A stretch of DNA of 64,000 nt. Source: Staphylococcus pseudoxylosus. Lineage in GTDB: Bacteria; Bacillota; Bacilli; Staphylococcales; Staphylococcaceae. The stretch covers positions 163,149 to 227,148 of the forward strand of contig NZ_RCVN01000004.1 in the NCBI RefSeq assembly GCF_003697915.1, in the 5' to 3' direction. The position numbers were made by a program, and so were the translations under genes. How positions within the stretch are numbered: position 1 is the stretch's first letter; the number at the start of each line of letters is the position of its first letter. Positions 57,837 through 64,000 of this stretch are shown piece after piece. Below the pieces are notes generated by a model. The model was not told the origin of the DNA. It saw only the letters and a program-made list of their open reading frames with translations, and did not search any database.

Positions 57837-58307
57837 TTACCGAATAATTCTTTCATATTTAATACGTTCTTGTTTTATCGGTGATTCTAGCAATTGCACA
57901 GTATAATGAAACTCTTCACTAAATATAGAAGGTAACCACGTATAATACAGATAAATTCTATTACCTACTACTTAAGATAGTTTACTCAACAATCCGTCAA
58001 ATATTTGTTTCACTCTACCATCAGTTACATAAAGCACATCCCCAATTTCTTTGTATGAATAACCTTCACTTAACAACCAAAATATATAATGCTCTTTATC
58101 TGACCCAACTTGTTATACAATCGACTCTAATTTATTATAAAGTATCACGTCTTCTATATTATTATCGTCATAAAAGTCTGTATCCACTTGATTATTAAGT
58201 TCAAAGAAATTACCTAAATCATTATTACATTCATTTACATCATCATTTTTTTGTACACTATGATAGTTAAGTATAAATCTCTTTAATGTAGCTTTATCAT
58301 AATTCAT
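57837..58307 (-). pseudogene. Phage-like HTH regulator remnant with two in-frame stops
   Basis: One frame from ATG 58305-58307 runs 156 codons to a TAA at 57837-57839. It is interrupted by TAA at 58113-58115 (codon 65) and 57972-57974 (codon 112). Between the stops it reads as a helix-turn-helix or sigma region-4-like segment (WLLSEGYSYKEIGDVLYVTD), and after the second as SEEFHYTVQLLESPIKQERI. Coding-like residues on both sides of the stops imply decay. The second stop might instead separate two genes. Confidence 0.6.
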
Positions 58308-58323
58308 ATATTTATCACAATCC

Positions 58324-58488
58324 TCACACTACAGTTGCTTTTCTATGCTTCTTAGCACTATTATTACGGTCAGAATACTTTAATTCATATAAATCTTTTT
58401 GTAGTTTGTCAATCGTCTCATAAGCCTTTATACGTCCATTAGAATGCATAAAATCCATTACTTCATTTTGCTTCTGTTTTGTATCAAA
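58324..58488 (-). pseudogene. Remnant of a small phage-like gene
   Basis: An open frame of about 54 codons read leftward, with no ribosome binding site and its N-terminus lost after TGA at 58489-58491: FDTKQKQNEVMDFMHSNGRI, then YETIDKLQKDLYELKYSD and a basic tail ending KATVV. The style resembles small proteins of staphylococcal phage regulatory modules. It lies directly upstream of the HTH remnant and against the ssrA terminator. Confidence 0.45.
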
Positions 58489-58501
58489 TCAATGTGCACT
58501 C

Positions 58502-58541
58502 AAAAATAAAAAGCCTATGACCAATTCAGTCATAGGCTTTC
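58502..58541 (-). terminator. ssrA terminator
   Basis: Perfect AAAGCCTATGAC / GTCATAGGCTTT stem with an eight-base loop, then TTTTATTTTTG leftward, seven bases after the tmRNA CCA end. Confidence 0.9.
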
Positions 58542-58547
58542 CTTATA

Positions 58548-58905
58548 TGGAGACGGCGGGATTCGAACCCGCGTCCAGAGGTTCTGATACTAGCACTTCT
58601 ACGTGCGTAGTCTATCAATAGGTTTCGCATAATGGGAGGTGATAGACATCCGTCATTATGCTAGTTTGATTCATCTCTTCTAGGCAGACTTCAAACGGCA
58701 GTGCCTAGCGTATCCTACTATAGGTTGAATCGCGTTAACGGTACATAGGAGATACCGTTAGGCGATGCAGAGTGCTATTACGCAGCTACTGCGAAATTAT
58801 TGTTTTCTTTGCCAGTTATTATAACTGTGTGTGTTGGTGACGGAGACAACCCTCCGACACGCTTAACTAGCTCATGGAACCCCTGTCGAATCCAAAAACG
58901 CCCCC
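58548..58905 (-). ncRNA. ssrA: Transfer-messenger RNA (tmRNA)
   Basis: Read leftward, the gene starts GGGGGCG (58905) and ends with the tRNA-Ala-like 3' half GGGTTCGAATCCCGCC..CCA (58548-58550). The tag frame at 58778-58813 reads GKENNNFAVAA then TAA, the hydrophobic degradation tag that releases stalled ribosomes. smpB lies 130 bases upstream on the same strand and encodes its protein partner. The 3' end is a known integration site class; the decayed region to its left fits that. Confidence 0.97.
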
Positions 58906-59002
58906 AGAATAATATTAAATGTACTTTCTGCTGACTTCATAATTACTTTATAACAACTATATAGTAACTACTAAGCTTTTTCAGAAAGCACATATTATAT
59001 TA

Positions 59003-59022
59003 CCAAAGATTATCATCTTTGG
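59003..59022 (-). terminator. Hairpin after smpB
   Basis: Perfect CCAAAGAT / ATCTTTGG with a four-base loop, 13 bases after the smpB stop. No T-run, so it is weak. Confidence 0.45.
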
Positions 59023-59034
59023 CAATATATCCGC

Positions 59035-59499
59035 TTAATAACGGGCTTTCATCTCTCTAGCTACATCACGTTGTACTGCTTTTTCTTTTAAAGCTTGGCG
59101 TTTGTCATATTTCTTCTTACCTCGAGCAACACCTAATAAGACTTTGCAGTGACCGTGTTTGAGATAGAGCTTCAATGGAACAATTGAATAACCAACTTCA
59201 CGTGTACGTTCACCTAGTTTTATAATTTCACGTTTGTGCAATAATAGCTTACGTGAACGACGTGGGTCATGGTTAAATCGGTTACCTTCTTCATATGGTG
59301 CAATATGCATATTATTTAAATACATTTCACCACGATTGACTTGTGCGTAACTATCTTTAAGATTGGCACTTCCCCGGCGAATCGATTTAATTTCTGTTCC
59401 TTGTAACACAATGCCCGCTTCAATCGTATCTTCAATATTATAATCATGTCTTGCTTTACGATTTTCTGCTAGTGTTCCTGGTGATTTTTTCTTTGGCAT
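59035..59499 (-). CDS. smpB: SsrA-binding protein SmpB
   Basis: 154-residue RNA-binding protein that delivers tmRNA to stalled ribosomes. [19 protein letters not shown] near residue 34, AHPYE-like HIAPYEEGN near 66 and the basic C-terminal tail [10 protein letters not shown] near 125, which enters the empty mRNA channel, are all present. It is 22 bases after rnr and next to ssrA. Confidence 0.97.
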   Translation of the reverse strand: MPKKKSPGTLAENRKARHDYNIEDTIEAGIVLQGTEIKSIRRGSANLKDSYAQVNRGEMYLNNMHIAPYEEGNRFNHDPRRSRKLLLHKREIIKLGERTREVGYSIVPLKLYLKHGHCKVLLGVARGKKKYDKRQALKEKAVQRDVAREMKARY

Positions 59500-59521
59500 T
59501 GAGTTTCACCTCTTTGTTGAG

Positions 59522-61909
59522 TTATTTTTTCTTCTTGCGCGCTTTATTTTTCACTTTTTTATCTTTGTAAAATGGTTTATGTTTCGTATTACCTTGTTCT
59601 TGTTTCCCATTATTGCGTTTGTTTTTACCTTTACGTTGTTTCTGTTTCGTGCGATTACCTTTACTGTTTCCATCATCTTTTGATTTGTCTGATGATTTAC
59701 CACGCGGATTAGCTTGAATCGTCTTACCACGAGAAGGTCTTTGGCCACGTTCATTTTTAGGTAATGGCATACCTACAATTTGGAAATCAATCATACGTTC
59801 GTCGACGTCAACATTGATTACTTTGATTTCTACAGGATCACCTATACGGAATACTTTAGCTTGGCGTTCACCAATCATAGCCATTTGACGTTCATCAAAA
59901 TGATAATAGTCATCTGTCATGTTAGATACATGTACCATACCTTCAATTGTATTTGGCAATTCAATAAACATACCAAAGTTCGCAACTGAACTAATGATAC
60001 CTTCGAACGTTTCACCAATATGTTGTACCATATATTCGGCTTTCTTCAGTTCATCCGTGTCACGTTCAGCTTCTATCGCTCTACGTTCTCTTTGTGACGT
60101 ATGTTCAGCAATTTCAGGCAGCGCTTCTTCCCATTTATTTTTTTCTTTTCTATCCATAGACTGTTCTACAATGTACTTGCGAATTAATCTATGCACAATT
60201 AAATCAGGATATCTACGTATCGGTGATGTGAAATGGGTATAATACTCTGCTGATAAACCAAAGTGACCCAAGTTCACATCATCATAACGTGCTTGTTGCA
60301 TTGAACGTAACATCATCGTTGAAATAACCATTTGTTCTGGTTGCCCTTCAACTTCTTGTTGGATCTTCTGTAAAGTGGATGGGTGAATATCTTCGCCTGT
60401 CCCTTTGATCATTAAACCAAAATTAGTTACAAAGTCAAAGAATTGACGTAGACGTTCTGATTTAGGTTGCTCATGGACACGATAAATAAATGGTACTTCT
60501 AAGCGATCAAAATGTTCAGCAATTGTTTCATTAGCAGCTAACATAAATGATTCGATGAGGCGTTCGCCTTCGCCACGTTTTCTTAATTGAACGTCAGTTG
60601 GGATACCTTCCTCATTGACAAGTACTTTGGCTTCATCAATATCAAAGTCAATTTCACCACGGCGTTTTCTCATATTAATTAAACGTTGCGACAAGTCTTG
60701 TGCTAAGTCAAGCATCGGTGTAACTTCGCTATATTTATTACGAGTTTCTGCATTTTGATCCGTTATAATTTCATTTACTTCATCATAAGTCATACGATAA
60801 TTTGAATGAATTACACTATCAAAAATTTCATGTCTAACAACTTCACCACGCTCGTTAAGTTCCATTTGACAACTTAAGGTCAATCTATCTACTTTAGGAT
60901 TTAATGAACAGATACCGTTACTTAAACGGTGTGGAATCATTGGAATTACACGGTCAACTAAATACACACTTGTTGCACGGCTATAGGCTTCTTCATTTAA
61001 CGCTGAACCTTCAGTTACATAGTAACTTACATCTGCAATGCTTACTGTTAGTTGTGTATTACCGTTACTTAATCTTTTAACACTAATGGCATCATCTAAA
61101 TCTTTCGCATCTGCGCCATCGATAGTAATTGTCAATTCATCACGTAAGTCGTGGCGACCTGCAATTTCTGATGGTTCGATATGATCTGGCACTGCCTCAG
61201 CCTCTGCTAAAACATTATCAGGAAATTCAATCTCGATTCCATGTTGATAAATGATTGATAGGATATCTACACCTGGATCATTCTTGTGTCCTAAAATTGC
61301 TGAAACGATACCTTCTGGATTATCTGTACCATCAGCATATTTCGTAATTTGTACGAGCACTTTGTGACCGTCAACAGCTCCAAGGTTTTGACCTTTTGGA
61401 ATAAAGATATCTTGCATAATTCGTTTATCGTCTGGTAACACAAAACCGAAATGACGTGCTTCACTATAGGTACCTACCACTTGAGTGACCGAATGTGTTT
61501 CTATAGTTTTAACTTCGCCTTCAACTTTCCCTTTATGATCCCCTTTAGATTGATGTACTTCAACTAGGACTGTATCACCGTCCATAGCTCTGTTTATCTT
61601 CGTAGGTGGGATAAAGATATCATCCATGTCCTCTACTTCTGGACGTAAGAATGCAAAGCCTTTTTTATTTTGGCTAAGTTTACCTTTTATCAATTTTGGT
61701 TGTTTTGACTTTTGTGATTCCTTGCGCTGATATCTATCTGTTTTTGTACGTTGAATTAAACCTGTTTGTTCTAATTCAACAAGCACCTTAATTAAGTCTC
61801 TAAATGAGTCGGCACTATTTAAACCTAATGCATCTTGAAAATCAGACACAGACATTGGTTCATAATCTGGTTGTTTTATAATTTCTTCAATGGATTGCTT
61901 TAAATTCAT
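59522..61909 (-). CDS. rnr: Ribonuclease R
   Basis: 795-residue 3'-5' exoribonuclease. Order: N-terminal winged-helix (about 1-65), cold-shock OB domains (about 75-230), catalytic RNB domain with the acidic site GADAKDLDDA near 268-277, S1 domain (about 625-705) and a lysine/arginine/glycine-rich tail (from about 715). RNase R degrades structured RNA and, with SmpB-tmRNA, non-stop mRNAs. That agrees with the rnr-smpB-ssrA order. Confidence 0.97.
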   Translation of the reverse strand: MNLKQSIEEIIKQPDYEPMSVSDFQDALGLNSADSFRDLIKVLVELEQTGLIQRTKTDRYQRKESQKSKQPKLIKGKLSQNKKGFAFLRPEVEDMDDIFIPPTKINRAMDGDTVLVEVHQSKGDHKGKVEGEVKTIETHSVTQVVGTYSEARHFGFVLPDDKRIMQDIFIPKGQNLGAVDGHKVLVQITKYADGTDNPEGIVSAILGHKNDPGVDILSIIYQHGIEIEFPDNVLAEAEAVPDHIEPSEIAGRHDLRDELTITIDGADAKDLDDAISVKRLSNGNTQLTVSIADVSYYVTEGSALNEEAYSRATSVYLVDRVIPMIPHRLSNGICSLNPKVDRLTLSCQMELNERGEVVRHEIFDSVIHSNYRMTYDEVNEIITDQNAETRNKYSEVTPMLDLAQDLSQRLINMRKRRGEIDFDIDEAKVLVNEEGIPTDVQLRKRGEGERLIESFMLAANETIAEHFDRLEVPFIYRVHEQPKSERLRQFFDFVTNFGLMIKGTGEDIHPSTLQKIQQEVEGQPEQMVISTMMLRSMQQARYDDVNLGHFGLSAEYYTHFTSPIRRYPDLIVHRLIRKYIVEQSMDRKEKNKWEEALPEIAEHTSQRERRAIEAERDTDELKKAEYMVQHIGETFEGIISSVANFGMFIELPNTIEGMVHVSNMTDDYYHFDERQMAMIGERQAKVFRIGDPVEIKVINVDVDERMIDFQIVGMPLPKNERGQRPSRGKTIQANPRGKSSDKSKDDGNSKGNRTKQKQRKGKNKRNNGKQEQGNTKHKPFYKDKKVKNKARKKKK

Positions 61910-61944
61910 TATGCCCCTCCTTTCTATTTTTAAATATTTATATT

Positions 61945-62694
61945 TTAATTAGACCAATCTAATGATTCTAAGAAATTATAGACATCTTCGAATACTAATT
62001 CTTTCTCTTTGTCTATCGTAATGACATGTCCTGAATTTGCATACCATTTAATATCTTTATCATCAGATTCGCTCTCATTGTATATAATGTTTGCAGAATC
62101 TGTATTGATCATTTGATCTTGCTCTGCTTGAATAACCAATAACGGATCCATCACTTCATCAATGTGTTCTCTTACATCTTCAATTTGACCTTGCAATTCT
62201 TTTAAAGTATCTGTTGGTTTGAAATGATCCATTTCTTTTTGAATTGTGGCTTCATCTTTTCCTTCATACTTTTTAAAATTACGGGCATATTCTAAAACCC
62301 CTTCAAACATAGCGCCCTCAGTCTTAATATACATAGGAGAGCACATAGTTACAATACCCTTTACATCTCTGTTTAAGCTTAATTTTAAAGCATAGCAGCC
62401 ACCAAGTGACAAACCAGCTACAACAATTTCATCATAACCTTTATCTACTAAAAAGTCATAACCATCTAAGGCATCTTTAAACCATACAAAAGGGCTAGAT
62501 TTTAAAATCTCTTCAGGTGGTGCTGCATGTCCTTCATATTGTGGTGCGTAAGATGTATAACCTTTTTTCTGTAAGAATCGACCTAATTGTCTTACATCTG
62601 AGGAATTTCCTGTAAAACCATGCAATAACAACACTGCTCTATTCCCTTCTTCAAAAAAGAATGGCTCTGGAAGTTTCATCTGCATTGTATTCAA
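61945..62694 (-). CDS. est: Carboxylesterase (Est30-type)
   Basis: 249-residue alpha/beta hydrolase: [13 protein letters not shown] near residue 24 (oxyanion), the nucleophile GLSLGGCYA near 94, the acid in [10 protein letters not shown] near 193 and the catalytic His in SGHVITID near 222. It matches the small thermophilic esterase Est30 type. In staphylococci it sits between secG and rnr, as here. The natural ester is not known. Confidence 0.92.
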   Translation of the reverse strand: MNTMQMKLPEPFFFEEGNRAVLLLHGFTGNSSDVRQLGRFLQKKGYTSYAPQYEGHAAPPEEILKSSPFVWFKDALDGYDFLVDKGYDEIVVAGLSLGGCYALKLSLNRDVKGIVTMCSPMYIKTEGAMFEGVLEYARNFKKYEGKDEATIQKEMDHFKPTDTLKELQGQIEDVREHIDEVMDPLLVIQAEQDQMINTDSANIIYNESESDDKDIKWYANSGHVITIDKEKELVFEDVYNFLESLDWSN

Positions 62695-62788
62695 TCCTTT
62701 CGTTTATGCTTTTAATTACAATATCACTATATTTATCTATACTTGAATATTTCACTATACATTTAAACTCAACATATCTATTATAAAT

Positions 62789-62819
62789 AAAAAAGCCCGA
62801 CTTTAACATTGTCGGACCT
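62789..62819 (-). terminator. secG terminator
   Basis: Stem GTCCGAC / GTCGGGC type (one mismatch) with a ten-base loop and a leftward T-run of six. Overlaps the last base of secG. Confidence 0.75.
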
Positions 62820-63052
62820 TATAAACCAAAATAACTTATGCCTAACATTAACAAGAAGAAAATGATAGACAATACAATTGTTAATCTATGCAAGAATAAA
62901 TCAATACCGCGTTGCTTTTGTTTACCAAATAACTGTTCGGCGCCACCACTGATTGCACCTGATAGTCCATTACTTTTACCTTCTTGGAGTAACACAACAG
63001 TTACTAATGCAATACAATCTAAAATCAAAAGTACTATTATTAATGTATGCAT
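62819..63052 (-). CDS. secG: Preprotein translocase subunit SecG
   Basis: 77-residue membrane protein with two helices (about 2-24 and 52-74) of the SecYEG channel. The conserved loop [20 protein letters not shown] near 26 is the SecG signature. The ATG at 63050-63052 follows GGAGGACAA; 12 extra codons upstream have no site. It precedes est in the usual order. Confidence 0.95.
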   Translation of the reverse strand: MHTLIIVLLILDCIALVTVVLLQEGKSNGLSGAISGGAEQLFGKQKQRGIDLFLHRLTIVLSIIFFLLMLGISYFGL

Positions 63053-63120
63053 GAAAATTGTCCTCCATTCATCATATACGAAACGCATTATATCATACGT
63101 TCGTTACCTTTAGCAAACTT

Positions 63121-63582
63121 CTATCTATTGAACGTACTCTTACGTACTATTGAAACGATTAACATGTATACGCCGAGTACAAATGATATTACTAATACTA
63201 ATGTTAGTGGTAATAAGTTTAAACTTGATTTCACATCTAATATTGCGTGATAAACTGCACCAATATTAATTATATTATACAAAATTTGTGATGCGAATAC
63301 CGCAAACATGAACCACCATAAATAGCTATGTCTATTCCAAATTGCAAAGATACCTGCTAAGTTCGCTAAGATATACATAATCCCAGTAAACTGAAAACTA
63401 TTTTTAATTGTGCCAACAGCATTTTTTGATGTTTTTTGTCCACTATTAGATAGCAATTGTTTTATTACACTATCATCTAACACTAAAAATAAATGTACGG
63501 CATAAAGTATAGCAATAATTAATGAACTATATGCAATCAAATGTGCTGTCTTAATTTCTTTTGACTTTGGTTTTACATCCAT
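63121..63582 (-). CDS. Conserved membrane protein (153 residues)
   Basis: Four hydrophobic helices (about 15-35, 65-85, 90-112, 122-145) with short polar loops. A homologous membrane protein sits beside secG in other staphylococci. No functional motif is seen. The ATG follows AAGGAGTATCA. Function unknown. Confidence 0.8.
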   Translation of the reverse strand: MDVKPKSKEIKTAHLIAYSSLIIAILYAVHLFLVLDDSVIKQLLSNSGQKTSKNAVGTIKNSFQFTGIMYILANLAGIFAIWNRHSYLWWFMFAVFASQILYNIINIGAVYHAILDVKSSLNLLPLTLVLVISFVLGVYMLIVSIVRKSTFNR

Positions 63583-64000
63583 AATGAGTTGATACTCCTT
63601 CTATAATTTACACTTACAATTATATCAGTTTCATAGTGAAAGATGAACAATTTAAGTAAATAAGTAAACTAAAGTCATATGCTCTAGTAATACTTTTTAT
63701 TTTTGATATTAACTATAAACTAGGGAGTGGGACAGAAATCTAATTTGTTTTTAAATGATTTCGTCGTCCCACCCCGGCAAGGATGACTAGGATTGAAATG
63801 AATAATGATTTTATTGGAACTCAAGCTCATACTTTAAAAGCATTTACTCAATACACTATTAAAGATCATTTTTATTTTCAATCCAGTCAGCTACTGCCCT
63901 TTTAACAATTACGACTTGAATCAAGTACACGCTTCCACTGTTTACAATAGCTTTGCTATTGCATAAGTCCTACTAAGCTCAATTTTCAATTGAGCAAGTA
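63583..64000. repeat. Intergenic repeat hairpins at the right edge
   Basis: No ORF. Three structures are present. GTGGGAC.. / GTCCCAC with inner AATC/GATT (about 63726-63773) is a family of intergenic repeat common in staphylococci. An inverted repeat of about 20 bases, AGGATTGAAA.. / ..TTTCAATCC, spans 63790-63884. Two short hairpins are CAATAGC / GCTATTG near 63943 and CTCAA / TTGAG near 63978. The first could terminate the transcript of a gene to the right. Confidence 0.65.

Noticed and set aside
58548..58905. Attachment-site duplicate of the ssrA 3' end elsewhere in the window
   Set aside because: I looked for the GGCGGGATTCGAACCC block and found only the ssrA copy.

Overview
The window is low-GC Firmicute chromosome and almost certainly a Staphylococcus, probably coagulase-negative. 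The evidence is the dltXABC operon, the sufCDSUB operon, metNIQ behind an S-box, secG-est-rnr-smpB-ssrA in staphylococcal order, strong GGAGG ribosome binding sites and frequent TTG/GTG starts. The tmRNA tag reads GKENNNFAVAA, which differs by one residue from the S. aureus tag as I remember it. A species of the S. saprophyticus/xylosus group is my guess, not a demonstrated identity.

Region 1 (1-23.6 kb) is core chromosome, mostly on the minus strand. It holds dltXABC (teichoic acid D-alanylation; dltC runs off the left edge), a HepT-like/HAD/2-hydroxyacid dehydrogenase operon, a DUF3055 protein, yutD, lipA, a yunD-yunE-yunF operon, a nitronate monooxygenase, a CNNM/CBS membrane protein, a GNAT enzyme and the Fe-S assembly operon sufCDSUB. 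Rightward genes for a DUF368 lipid-carrier translocase (popT) and a second CNNM/CBS protein follow.

Region 2 (23.6-36.5 kb) mixes small membrane proteins with conserved metabolism. It has metNIQ under a SAM riboswitch, then thioredoxin-like, Toprim, gcvH and Spx/ArsC-like genes in the order of the Bacillus yus cluster. A second thioredoxin-like protein, a nitroreductase, aroD, an Ohr-type peroxidase, a GNAT protein and a CitMHS citrate transporter follow.

Region 3 (36.5-56.3 kb) is accessory. Many short, mostly single-gene units, nearly each with its own hairpin terminator, alternate in direction. It contains five related proteins of 52-58 residues (most share Y-x-V-K-T-x-x-G), two tiny single-pass membrane proteins of the same design, a Cas2-like orphan protein, a CsbD protein, a cadDX cadmium resistance operon with a palindromic operator, a secreted CHAP amidase, VOC, GNAT and DinB enzymes, and a lipoprotein. 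Several genes are broken: mepB (nonsense codon), an HAD hydrolase (two compensating frameshifts) and two small ORFs (single frameshifts).

Region 4 (56.3-58.5 kb) looks like a decayed island against the 3' end of ssrA. It has a ruined YolD-like gene, a GC-rich structured segment, an intact secreted protein plus small membrane protein pair, and phage-like regulator remnants with in-frame stops. Region 5 (58.5-64 kb) returns to core: ssrA, smpB, rnr, est, secG and a membrane protein, ending in intergenic repeat hairpins.

I saw no CRISPR array, tRNA, rRNA, transposase or integrase. The best candidates for something undescribed are the dispersed small-protein family, the secreted/membrane pair beside ssrA with its GC-rich downstream RNA-like segment, and a candidate small RNA near 42.2 kb.
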